64,000 nt of DNA from Abditibacterium sp. (GTDB lineage Bacteria > Armatimonadota > Abditibacteriia > Abditibacteriales > Abditibacteriaceae): NCBI GenBank assembly GCA_030448265.1, contig JAUJNG010000006.1:1-64000 (forward strand). The letters run 5' to 3'. Position numbers and translations under genes: made by a program. Shown one piece after another: positions 54,431 to 61,845 of this stretch. Every line of letters begins with the position of its first letter. Within the stretch, counting starts at the first letter, position 1. The notes beneath the pieces are model-generated. The model saw nothing but the letters and a program-made list of their open reading frames with translations. It did not search any database and had not been told where the DNA came from.

Positions 54431-55393
54431 ATGCGAAAACGAGCCAAATTCGCCGTCGCCGCCGCGCTTTTTTTGGGAATAGGCGCGCTCGATGCCGCCT
54501 TGTATCCATGTTTCGAGACGCGCGCTCCCAAACTCAATCTCGCCCAGCACGCGATTTGGCTCCACTTCGACTGGGCGCGCGGTAAATCGCGCGAATCAGC
54601 TTCCCACTTAGCGGCGCGACTGCAAAAAGACGGTTTCAAGAACGCCTATTTCCACGTTCGCTACATCGGAAAATCGGGCCGTTTGCGTTTTCGAGACGCG
54701 CCCGCCGCGCGCCGTCTCAACGCGCAAATGAAACGTGAAGCGCCCTCGATTCGGCGACTGGCGTGGCTTTACATCGGCAACGAGCGCGGCATCACCGGCG
54801 TTGACATTTCCGACCCCGAAATTCGCCGCCGCATCGTCGCGGAATGCCGGTTTTTGACGCGAGAATGCGGTTTCGACGGCGTGCAAATCGACTACGAGAT
54901 CTGTTCCAACGGCGACACCGATTTCCTCCAGCTTTTGCGCGAAATTCGCGCCGCGACGTCGCGAAAATTCCTTTCGGTCGCGACTCCGATGTGGCTGCCC
55001 TGGCCGCTCGGCGCCTACGGGTGGAGCGAAAATTATTTCGGTCAGGTCGCGCAAAACTGCGATCAAATCGCGGTGATGGCCTACGACAGCGCGCTTTACT
55101 CACCGCGCCACTACGTCTGGCTCATTCATCAGCAAGTGGTTCGCATTCCGCGCGCCGTCAAAATTTCCAATCCGCGCTGCGAGGTTTTGCTCGGCGTTCC
55201 GAGTTATGAAGACGGCGGCGCGTCGCACTGGAGTTACGCCGAAAACCTCGCCATGGCGCTGCGCGGGGCGCGCGAGGCGCAAAACTCGCGCGGTGCCGCT
55301 TTGTTGGATGGCGTGGCGCTTTTCGCCGACTATTCAACCGATGCGCGCGAGTGGAAAGTATGGCGGCGCAGTTTCGCGCGGGCAGGAAAATGA
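54431..55393 (+). CDS. GH18-like putative glycoside hydrolase
   Basis: 320 aa. N-terminal signal peptide or anchor (FAVAAALFLGIGALDAALYP). TIM-barrel pattern with the chitinase-like motif GFDGVQIDYE, in which the terminal Glu matches the GH18 acid (DGxxxDxE), then QIAVMAYDS and GVPSYEDGG. Similar stand-alone proteins are annotated as GH18-related or putative glycoside hydrolases; substrate unknown. Confidence 0.7.
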   Translation: MRKRAKFAVAAALFLGIGALDAALYPCFETRAPKLNLAQHAIWLHFDWARGKSRESASHLAARLQKDGFKNAYFHVRYIGKSGRLRFRDAPAARRLNAQMKREAPSIRRLAWLYIGNERGITGVDISDPEIRRRIVAECRFLTRECGFDGVQIDYEICSNGDTDFLQLLREIRAATSRKFLSVATPMWLPWPLGAYGWSENYFGQVAQNCDQIAVMAYDSALYSPRHYVWLIHQQVVRIPRAVKISNPRCEVLLGVPSYEDGGASHWSYAENLAMALRGAREAQNSRGAALLDGVALFADYSTDAREWKVWRRSFARAGK

Positions 55394-55416
55394 CTCGAAT
55401 TGTTACCACTTTTCAG

Positions 55417-55528
55417 GCGTGTCATTCCGAGGAGGAACGACGAGGAATCGGTAGCAATGTCCACCGACGGACTGTTGGTTGATGCTTCCGTCGCTGATTC
55501 CTCGTCGTGCCTCCTCGGAATGACACGC
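55417..55528. repeat. palindromic repeat family D (GTCATTCCGAGG)
   Basis: GCGTGTCATTCCGAGGAGGA and a complement ending CCTCGGAATGACACGC, with further pairing inside. The same family is the core of the MITE-like copy at 12162-12340. Lies between convergent genes. Confidence 0.85.
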
Positions 55529-55550
55529 TTGGGAGTTGGCGAAATGCGAG

Positions 55551-56882
55551 TCAATACACATCGCGCTGGTAGCGTTTGCTTTTGACGAGGCTCTGGACGT
55601 AGGTTTTTGCGCCCGCCTCATCCATGCCGCCGTGCTGCCGCGCGATGTGGTGGAGGGCGTTATCGACATCTTTGGCCATGCGTTTGGCGTCGCCGCAAAC
55701 GTAGAAATGGGCGCCGTCTTCGAGCCAGTCCCATAGCTGCGCGCCGTGTTCGATCATGCGGGTTTGAACGTAAATTTTCTCGTCCTGATCGCGCGAAAAC
55801 GCCGTGTCGAGGCGCGCCAGCGAACCGTTTTGCAGCCATTCTTCCAGTTCTTCGCGGTATAAAAAGTCGCAGTGCGCGTGCTGGTCGCCGAAAAAGAGCC
55901 AGTTTTTGCCCGTCGCGCCCGTCGCCCCGCGCTCCTGCAAAAACGCGCGAAACGGCGCGATGCCCGTTCCTGGCCCCACCATGATAATCGGCGTGTGACC
56001 GTCGGCGGGTAGGCGAAAACCAGGCGAGGGATGCACGAAAACGCTCACGCGCTGTCCTGGCACAAGTTCGACTCGTTCGGCGAGAAAAGTCGAGGCCACG
56101 CCTTTACGCTGGCGCTCGTTGGCGTGATAGCGCACCACGCCGATGGTGAGATGAACTTCGGTCGGAAAGGCCAATTGCGACGACGCGATGGAATAAAGGC
56201 GCGGCTGCAACGGCATCAGCGCGGCGAGAGTTTCGTCGGGAGCGGCGCTCACCGAGGGAAAATGACGCAGCACATCCAGCACGTCGCGGCCCGAAAGCCA
56301 GTCCAGAGCGTCTCCCTCGGCCAGTTCTTTCAGTTGGGCCGCTTCAGATTCGTCGTGGGCGGTTTCGGCGAGAAGATGCAGCAAATCTTCGCCAACGCGC
56401 GTGATGTCGTAGCCCCTCAACAGCGCGATGCGCGCGGGCACGATGCGGCTTTCGGGCGTCACGACCGGCTCTTCGCCCGTCGCGCCCAGGGCTTCGAGAA
56501 TGTGTTCGACCAGTTCGTGATCGTTTTCGGGATAAAGCCCCAGAGCATCTCCGGCTTCGTAAGTGAGCGCGCTGCCGGTTAAATCGAGCGCGACGGCGCG
56601 CACGTCTTTGGCGGAATCTTCGCCGCAAAGCGCGCGAACGTGGAGCACGCGAGCGGGAAAGGGGTCGTCGCGGTTGTAGATTGGAGTCGGTTTGCGCGGC
56701 TCGATGGGCGCGAGAGGGGCAGGGGCGGGTGGCGGCGAGTTCACCAGTTGCGGCGCGGGCGAATGGGCGCCGTTGGTGGTTGGTGGACTGGAGCCTAAGC
56801 CCAGCGCGCCGGAAAGAAAGCCGTCGAGCCAGGCGCGCTGTTGAGGCGAGAAAGGCGCGTTTTCGGGAAGAATTTGGGGCAT
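55551..56882 (-). CDS. CysJ-like FAD/NAD(P)H reductase subunit without FMN domain
   Basis: 443 aa from ATG 56882; the upstream in-frame part is repeat. Residues 11-29 are the peptide FSPQQRAWLDGFLSGALGL shared with two neighbours, followed by a Pro-rich linker. A ferredoxin-reductase module follows: FAD motif RLYSIASS, VASTFLAERV, NAD(P)H site MVGPGTGIAPFRAFLQERG, CGDAKRMAKDVDNALHHI, and the C-terminal RYQRDVY seen in CysJ. The flavodoxin (FMN) domain of CysJ is absent. Probably passes electrons from NAD(P)H to the Fe-S protein and siroheme reductase encoded upstream. Confidence 0.88.
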   Translation of the reverse strand: MPQILPENAPFSPQQRAWLDGFLSGALGLGSSPPTTNGAHSPAPQLVNSPPPAPAPLAPIEPRKPTPIYNRDDPFPARVLHVRALCGEDSAKDVRAVALDLTGSALTYEAGDALGLYPENDHELVEHILEALGATGEEPVVTPESRIVPARIALLRGYDITRVGEDLLHLLAETAHDESEAAQLKELAEGDALDWLSGRDVLDVLRHFPSVSAAPDETLAALMPLQPRLYSIASSQLAFPTEVHLTIGVVRYHANERQRKGVASTFLAERVELVPGQRVSVFVHPSPGFRLPADGHTPIIMVGPGTGIAPFRAFLQERGATGATGKNWLFFGDQHAHCDFLYREELEEWLQNGSLARLDTAFSRDQDEKIYVQTRMIEHGAQLWDWLEDGAHFYVCGDAKRMAKDVDNALHHIARQHGGMDEAGAKTYVQSLVKSKRYQRDVY

Positions 56883-56918
56883 AATTCGAAACGGAAGCGG
56901 GCTAAAGGCCGAAACGCA

Positions 56919-57000
56919 TAAAGCGTGTCTCAGTGCGCTTGCACCTTCGTAGGGGCGCCCTACAGCAGGGGAGGATGCAGATTTTCTGAGATACGCTTTA
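56919..57000. repeat. inverted repeat TAAAGCGTGTCTCAG
   Basis: TAAAGCGTGTCTCAG (56919-56933) and CTGAGATACGCTTTA (56986-57000) enclose a GC-rich loop. Located in the 191-nt gap between the Fe-S protein gene and the FAD reductase gene, so it may set their relative expression. Confidence 0.75.
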
Positions 57001-57073
57001 GGACTCACGCGGTTGGAAATTTGGTCGAGGCGGGGCTGTTAAGAAGCCAAATGCGCTTCTCCTAACGCCATTC

Positions 57074-57577
57074 TCAGTCGGACGCCATCAGTTCTTTGAG
57101 TTTGTTGGCGGTTTCTTTGGCGCCAGGCACGCATTTTCGCAGGCTTTTTTCGCTCCCGTTCGCAATCGCTTCCGCGTAGCTGTTGCAGAGGTAGCCGCAC
57201 TGCCCGCAATCGAGCTGCGCCATCGCCGCCATCAACTGAAAGGGCAGCGGCCTGTCCTTCGCCAACTCCATGCGCTCATCGAGCGAAAGCGCCGGATCGT
57301 GCCAGGGCGTGCTTTCATTGGCCTGCGGCTCGGCCTGGCTGGGCGCCACGCCGTTCAGCGCGGCGGGCGAATGTGCCGGAGCCGCAATCGCGTCGTTGCC
57401 GCCCGAATCCGAGCCGACGCGATTCAAACTGTGGTCGTCCATCGCCACCGCGACGGCGGGGCCATTTTGAGCCGCGGCGGAAGCGTCCAGACCGAAAATT
57501 CCGGCGAAAAAGCCGTTGAGATAGGCGCGCTGTTCGGGCGTGAAGGGCGCACTGAGGGGCAAAACGGGAATGGCCAT
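57074..57577 (-). CDS. small Fe-S electron-transfer protein of the nitrite operon
   Basis: 167 aa from ATG 57577. Residues 12-30 are [19 protein letters not shown], matching its two operon partners. A low-complexity Ala/Pro linker (31-95) leads to a C-terminal domain with [17 protein letters not shown] and a fourth Cys in LRKCVPG: Cys124, Cys127, Cys131 and Cys149. This looks like a [4Fe-4S] binding domain that in some bacteria is fused into CysJ-type subunits of assimilatory reductases. Likely an electron relay between the FAD reductase and the siroheme enzyme. Confidence 0.75.
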   Translation of the reverse strand: MAIPVLPLSAPFTPEQRAYLNGFFAGIFGLDASAAAQNGPAVAVAMDDHSLNRVGSDSGGNDAIAAPAHSPAALNGVAPSQAEPQANESTPWHDPALSLDERMELAKDRPLPFQLMAAMAQLDCGQCGYLCNSYAEAIANGSEKSLRKCVPGAKETANKLKELMASD

Positions 57578-57593
57578 GATGGGATATTTCGGA

Positions 57594-57650
57594 AGTTCAA
57601 TGTTCAAAACGCAACATTGGACATTGAACGCTGAACATTGGACATTGAAC
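57594..57650. repeat. ACATTGAAC repeats between siroheme reductase and Fe-S gene
   Basis: Related units AACATTGGACATTGAAC occur twice in direct order (about 57613-57630 and 57635-57650) with an inverted GTTCAATGTTC at about 57594-57605. It can fold into a hairpin in the 75-nt gap between the two genes. Confidence 0.65.
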
Positions 57651-57652
57651 GG

Positions 57653-59470
57653 TCAACTTGAAACGGCCAGCGCCCCTTGCCGCTCGCTCATCTCCTTAAT
57701 TTGTTCGGGCTGGTAGCGCCGCGCCCACTGCACGAACGATTCGTCGCCGTCGCGGTGTTCGACGTAAGCTGAAAGCATCGACTCCACCACGCGCGGCGCG
57801 TCGGATGCGAGAATTTCGGGAAAAACCTCGCGCCCGATGCCCGCATCTTCGCCGTAGCCGCCGCCCACGAAAACGCGGTAGCCGTCCACCATGTCGTCCT
57901 CGACTTCGACTTTGGTGCCCAGCAAGCCAATATCGCCGATGTAGTGTTGCGCGCACGAATTGATGCAGCCGGTGATGTGAATGTTGACCGGCTGGGGCAG
58001 TTGCAAACGTGATTCGACATAAGCGGCGATGTCCGAGGCGCTTTGTTTGGTGTCGGACAGCCCGAATTTGCACGCCCAACTGCCGGTGCAGGCCACCAGA
58101 CCGGCGCGAATATCGGTCGGGTTCCAGCCCAGACCGGCGGATTCCAATTCAGCCTTCACGGCTTCCAAATCACCCGCGCGCAGGTTGGGAAGCAGCAGGT
58201 TTTGCCACACCGTGAGGCGGATTTCGCCGTTTCCATACCTTTCGGCGAGGCGCGCCACAACGCGCATCTGCTGCGGTTCGAGCCGTCCCGCCATCAAAAC
58301 CACGCCGATGTAATGCAAATCGTCCTGCTTTTGCCGATGCACGCCAACATGAGAGTTTCGAACCGCGCTGGGCCGCGCTTCGCATTCTTGGAGCGGCAAT
58401 CGAAGCGGCTCGAAAGCGAGATATTTCTGCGCCGCCGCCAGGAAAGCGTCGAAGCCCATGCGGTCGAGAACGTATTTGAGGCGTGCTTTTTTGCGGTCGG
58501 TGCGGTCGCCCTCGTCGATGAAAACGCGGATGATCGCGGCGGCGACGGGCACGCACTCTTCGGAGCGCAGCAGAAGTCCCGTGTCGCGTGCGAAATCCTG
58601 GTGTCCCGTGATGCCGCCCAGCATCAAGCGAAAGTAAATCCCCGCCGTCACACTTCTCCCTTCGCCGACGCGCACCGCCCCAAAACCGATGTCGTTGGTG
58701 TCTTCGAGGGTGTGAATCGTGCCGCCGCCATCGAAAGCGATGTTGAATTTGCGCGGCAGACCGAACATTTCGCGGTGATTGAGAATGTAATGGTGCATCT
58801 CGCGCGCGAGGGGCCGCGTGTCGATGAGTTCCTGCGCGTCGAGGCCCGCCGCCGGACTGCCGGTGATGTTGCGGATGTTGTCGGCGCCCGCGCCCTTGTT
58901 GATGATGCCCGCTTCGTGGAGCGCCATCAAAACGTTCATGCCGTCGCGGGCGCCGATTTCGCGGATTTGCAGGTTGGCGCGCGTGGTGACGTGGGCATAA
59001 CTGCCGCCCAAGTTTTGGGCGATGTCGGCGCAGACGCGCATCTGAGCCGCCGTGAGAATGCCGTTGGCGAAGCGCAGGCGCGTCATGTAGGAATCCTGCG
59101 TCGGCGCGACGTAAAACAGGCCGAAGTATTTGAACGACAGCACATCGGTGCCCTTGGGAAACCGACCTTCGGCGCTGTGCCGCGCGATGTCGTCCCACTG
59201 GTCGAGCGGATGTTTTTCGCGCTTGGCGGCTTCCTGTTCGGTGAGTTTTTCGCCGCGCTCCAACACCTGATTCTGCGCCAGAAAGCCAAATGAATCGGGG
59301 CCGGTCGGTTTAGCCTCGCCATTTTGAGGAGTAGGCGTCAAAAGCGAATTACCAACGCCCAGCGTAAGCGACAAATCGGGCAAACCCTGCGCGACGCGGC
59401 CCATGTTGCTGCCGCTCATGAAGCCTTGCAAATAGAGTTTTTGTTCTTCGGAAAATTCCTGGGAGTTCAT
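57653..59470 (-). CDS. nirA: NirA-type siroheme nitrite (or sulfite) reductase
   Basis: 605 aa. Six-electron reduction of nitrite to ammonia on coupled siroheme and [4Fe-4S]. Residues 6-24 are FSEEQKLYLQGFMSGSNMG, the shared operon peptide, then a linker. Two ferredoxin-like half-domains and sirohaem halves follow (YAHVTTRANLQIREI; GAGADNIRNITGSP). Cluster cysteines are in VACTGSWACKFG (CxxxxxC) and ITGCINSCAQHYIGDIGL (CxxxC). Sulfite as substrate cannot be excluded from sequence, but the adjacent nitrite channel favours nitrite. It overlaps the channel gene by 4 nt. Confidence 0.9.
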   Translation of the reverse strand: MNSQEFSEEQKLYLQGFMSGSNMGRVAQGLPDLSLTLGVGNSLLTPTPQNGEAKPTGPDSFGFLAQNQVLERGEKLTEQEAAKREKHPLDQWDDIARHSAEGRFPKGTDVLSFKYFGLFYVAPTQDSYMTRLRFANGILTAAQMRVCADIAQNLGGSYAHVTTRANLQIREIGARDGMNVLMALHEAGIINKGAGADNIRNITGSPAAGLDAQELIDTRPLAREMHHYILNHREMFGLPRKFNIAFDGGGTIHTLEDTNDIGFGAVRVGEGRSVTAGIYFRLMLGGITGHQDFARDTGLLLRSEECVPVAAAIIRVFIDEGDRTDRKKARLKYVLDRMGFDAFLAAAQKYLAFEPLRLPLQECEARPSAVRNSHVGVHRQKQDDLHYIGVVLMAGRLEPQQMRVVARLAERYGNGEIRLTVWQNLLLPNLRAGDLEAVKAELESAGLGWNPTDIRAGLVACTGSWACKFGLSDTKQSASDIAAYVESRLQLPQPVNIHITGCINSCAQHYIGDIGLLGTKVEVEDDMVDGYRVFVGGGYGEDAGIGREVFPEILASDAPRVVESMLSAYVEHRDGDESFVQWARRYQPEQIKEMSERQGALAVSS

Positions 59471-60306
59471 AAGGCCCCTTTGAGTCGCACCGGTTCGGAT
59501 TGGAGTGAAACTGAGGCGGGAACGGGCGCTGGCGCCACTTCATGTTTGCGGTGCGTCCAGTAGAGCGCCATTCCAGTGAAAAGCAGTCCGCCGACGATGT
59601 TGCCCAGAGTCACGGGAATCTGGTTCCACATCCACCACTGAGCGAGAGAAATCGGAGCGCCCAGCATCATGCCGGCGGGAATGACGAACATATTGACCAC
59701 CGAATGTTCGAATCCCTGCGCGAAAAAGGTCAGGATGGGCAGCCACATCGCGAGGACTTTGCCGCCCGTCGATTGGGAAGTGAGCGCCATCACCACGCCC
59801 ATCGTCACCATCCAGTTGCACAGCATGGCTTTGACGAAGACCGTAACCAATCCCATTTCACCCATGCTCTGGTAACCGGCGGTTTTTGCCGTCGCCACTT
59901 TGATGATTTGCTCGACCATCGCGGCATTGGGTGCGGTGAGGGAGAACAGCGCGGCGTAAATCACGCTGCCAATGAGGTTGCCGAAAAAGACCCACGCCCA
60001 GTTGCTCAGCATTTTTCCGACGTCGATTTTGCCGTCCGCCGCCGCAACGGGAAGCAGGGCGAAATTGCCCGTCACCAGTTCGAGACCCAGCAGCACGATC
60101 ATCACGAATCCGACCGGAAAGACTATCGCGCCCGCGATGGGAGCGCCGGTTTGCAGCGCGGCGGTGAAAGCCAGCGTGGTTGCCACGCCCAGGAGAGCGC
60201 CAGAAAGGATGCCGCGAATTAAGAGGTCTTTAATCGCTAAATTGGCTTTGTTGGTGCCGCCCTGCACCATGCCGTCGAGGACGGCTTCGGGTTTGATATA
60301 GGACAT
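59467..60306 (-). CDS. nirC: formate/nitrite channel (FocA/NirC family)
   Basis: 279 aa from ATG 60306. About six transmembrane helices with family motifs: GGTNKANLAIKDLLIRGILSGALLG, LELVTGNFALLP, NWAWVFFGNLIGSV, KAMLCNWMVTMGVV, FFAQGFEHSVVNMFVIPAGMMLGA, NIVGGLLFTGMALYW. Carries nitrite (or formate) across the membrane. First gene of the operon: its stop overlaps the siroheme reductase start (ATGA), so nitrite uptake and reduction are coupled. Confidence 0.93.
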   Translation of the reverse strand: MSYIKPEAVLDGMVQGGTNKANLAIKDLLIRGILSGALLGVATTLAFTAALQTGAPIAGAIVFPVGFVMIVLLGLELVTGNFALLPVAAADGKIDVGKMLSNWAWVFFGNLIGSVIYAALFSLTAPNAAMVEQIIKVATAKTAGYQSMGEMGLVTVFVKAMLCNWMVTMGVVMALTSQSTGGKVLAMWLPILTFFAQGFEHSVVNMFVIPAGMMLGAPISLAQWWMWNQIPVTLGNIVGGLLFTGMALYWTHRKHEVAPAPVPASVSLQSEPVRLKGAL

Positions 60307-60632
60307 AAAGGTTTCTCTTGGGGACAAAACGGCTCTTTTGGTTTCACTGTTTGATGACGAGCGAAATCGAAGGGCTGTAACTACGATAGCCGCCCAGAGC
60401 GACAGGGATTTTGCGGCAATGTTAATTCTTTATTTCGGGCGCGAGACGATCTTGATTCGAGAGGCATTGGCAACGAAAAAGAGCTTCTTCCGTGCGGAAG
60501 AAGCTCTTTTTGATTGAGCCAGGTGGATAGGTGGCTGACGGCCTGTTTAAATAGCGCGAAGTGGAACGAGGCGCGAGCGAAACGCAGAGTTGTAGGCGTT
60601 CGGGTGAAGCATCTTGTTGTGCGGCTATTGAT
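60307..60632. other. leader of the nitrite operon and downstream gap
   Basis: 326 nt without a gene. It should hold the promoter of the nirC operon (on the minus strand, between 60307 and 60475) and contains the terminator at 60476-60511. No known operator or riboswitch was recognised. Confidence 0.5.
60476..60511 (-). terminator. terminator of the small membrane-protein gene
   Basis: AAAAAGAGCTTCTTCCG-TGCGGAAGAAGCTCTTTTT, a 12-bp stem with A and T flanks. On the minus strand it follows the interrupted membrane-protein gene and protects the nirC operon from read-through. Confidence 0.9.
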
Positions 60633-60898
60633 TCACTGCTGCTCGCCATTTGTTTTTGTGCCGAAAAGATATGCGTTGGCTGCCTCGGCTTTCTCGTCAT
60701 AATCCTTATTTCTCTCAGCCGTTTCACGGCTTGCATTACGCCAAGTTAATGACATTAGGACGATGAGCGCATACAGCACGAAAATTAAGCCTGCTGCACA
60801 AATTAGGTGACCGAGAGACTGGGGAAGACCGAAAAAGAGTTCGGCGGTCAAACCCAATAACGTCAGCCCTAAACCCACGAAAGAATAAAAACCACTAG
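60633..60898 (-). pseudogene. 3' part of a small membrane-protein gene split by an IS1-like element
   Basis: The remaining frame from GTG 60878 encodes 81 residues with two transmembrane helices (VGLGLTLLGLTAELFFGL; HLICAAGLIFVLYALIVLMSL) and a charged tail (TAERNKDYDEKAEAANAY). Joining 60889 to 61711, i.e. removing the element and one copy of its 9-bp duplication, gives one 102-residue frame beginning MENKNWNRLNKSNDSGG at 61762. The 3' part might still be made from GTG 60878. Confidence 0.8.
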
Positions 60899-60919
60899 GG
60901 TATCTTTTCCGAGTGAGTG

Positions 60920-61399
60920 TTAGGCGTATTTTTTGGCTTGTCTGAGGTTCCAGTGATGGATGAACCAGTGGAGTCGAGCCTGGAGCCAGTGGAGCGAGCG
61001 CGCAAACGCCAGAGATTTGCGAGTGAGGTAGGACACGCCCTGGCGCAAGGCGTTGTTGGTGCCTTCGACGGGTGAAGTCTCACCCCAGGTCTCAGGGTCA
61101 CGCTTGAGGCAGCGAGCGTGCTGAAGAGGCGCCTTTTGCAAAAGCGACTGATAAACGCGATAGCCATCGGTGAACACCAGATCATCGCGCCAGGGCAGAG
61201 GCACCTGCTTCCACACCATCTCGGCGCTCTGGAGGTCACGCCTGCCGACAAAGAAGGCCAGCACCTGCAAGTTGCGCCGCGACAGCACGATCCAGATCCA
61301 CACTGCATTGCGCTTGGCCCACACGAAGCTCCACAACTCATCAAGGATCACCTCGTCATGGCCCTTATGGGGCATAAGCGTCTCGTCTAAAGCAGGCAA
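60920..61399 (-). CDS. insB: IS1-like transposase, InsB part
   Basis: The InsB frame carries the DDE catalytic domain: DELWSFVWAKRN, FTDGYRVYQSLL and the region VEGTNNALRQGVSYLTRKSLAFARS that matches IS1 InsB. Expressed by a -1 frameshift from insA at a run of seven A residues (61410-61416 on the minus strand); read through it, the fused protein would be 249 aa (60920-61668). No independent start with a good ribosome-binding site is seen. Confidence 0.9.
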   Translation of the reverse strand: MPALDETLMPHKGHDEVILDELWSFVWAKRNAVWIWIVLSRRNLQVLAFFVGRRDLQSAEMVWKQVPLPWRDDLVFTDGYRVYQSLLQKAPLQHARCLKRDPETWGETSPVEGTNNALRQGVSYLTRKSLAFARSLHWLQARLHWFIHHWNLRQAKKYA

Positions 61400-61404
61400 G
61401 GCTT

Positions 61405-61668
61405 CTACGTTTTTTTGAGCAGCTTATACACAGTGTTGGGCGAGACCTTAAACGTGCGGCAGATGCCGATCAGGGGCGTCTTCTCCAACAGCGCCCGCCC
61501 GATCATCTCCGCCTTTTCCTGGCTCAAAGAGCGCGACTTGGGAGAAGGTGTGAAGGCCCGACGGCACACGGTGCAATACAAGCGCTCGCTGCCCTGCTGG
61601 GTGCGGCCATGACGGCGAACCCGACTCGATTCCCCGCAGTGAGGGCACGACAAGGTGATGCTGACCAT
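61405..61668 (-). CDS. insA: IS1-like InsA DNA-binding protein
   Basis: 87 aa. N-terminal zinc finger (CPHCGESSRVRRHG...LYCTVCRRAF) and helix-turn-helix region (IGICRTFKVSPNTVYKLLKK), as in IS1 InsA. It ends at TAG just after the A7 slippery run, and a -1 shift continues into InsB. InsA alone usually represses transposition. Confidence 0.9.
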   Translation of the reverse strand: MVSITLSCPHCGESSRVRRHGRTQQGSERLYCTVCRRAFTPSPKSRSLSQEKAEMIGRALLEKTPLIGICRTFKVSPNTVYKLLKKT

Positions 61669-61710
61669 GATCTACAGATTACTCTTTCACACACGATTGG
61701 AAAAGATACC

Positions 61711-61762
61711 AACCACCAGAGTCGTTACTTTTGTTCAAACGATTCCAATTTTTGTTTTCCAT
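61711..61762 (-). pseudogene. 5' part of the IS1-split membrane-protein gene
   Basis: ATG at 61762 follows TAGGAAC and encodes MENKNWNRLNKSNDSGG before the element. Total length of the restored gene (52 + 257 nt = 309) is a multiple of three, and no stop occurs across the junction. Confidence 0.75.
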
Positions 61763-61845
61763 TTTGCTGTTCCTACGCTCATTCTAACTTGCCGAAGAAC
61801 CTTTTGTATACATTCAAGCCGTGCGCCGCAGCACAACAAGGTAAT

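Larger units (their letters stand above)
60899..61710 (-). mobile_element. IS1-family insertion sequence
   Basis: 812 bp. Ends share GGTATCTTTTCC in inverted orientation (60899-60910 and 61699-61710), with weaker pairing beyond. Flanking direct repeats are AACCACTAG (60890-60898) and AACCACCAG (61711-61719), 8 of 9 identical, the size expected for IS1. It encodes InsA- and InsB-like frames. The element lies inside a small membrane-protein gene. The one mismatch suggests the insertion is not brand new. Confidence 0.93.

Noticed and set aside
60307-60475. Riboswitch or known nitrite regulator site before nirC
   Set aside because: No convincing conserved fold or known operator could be recognised by eye.
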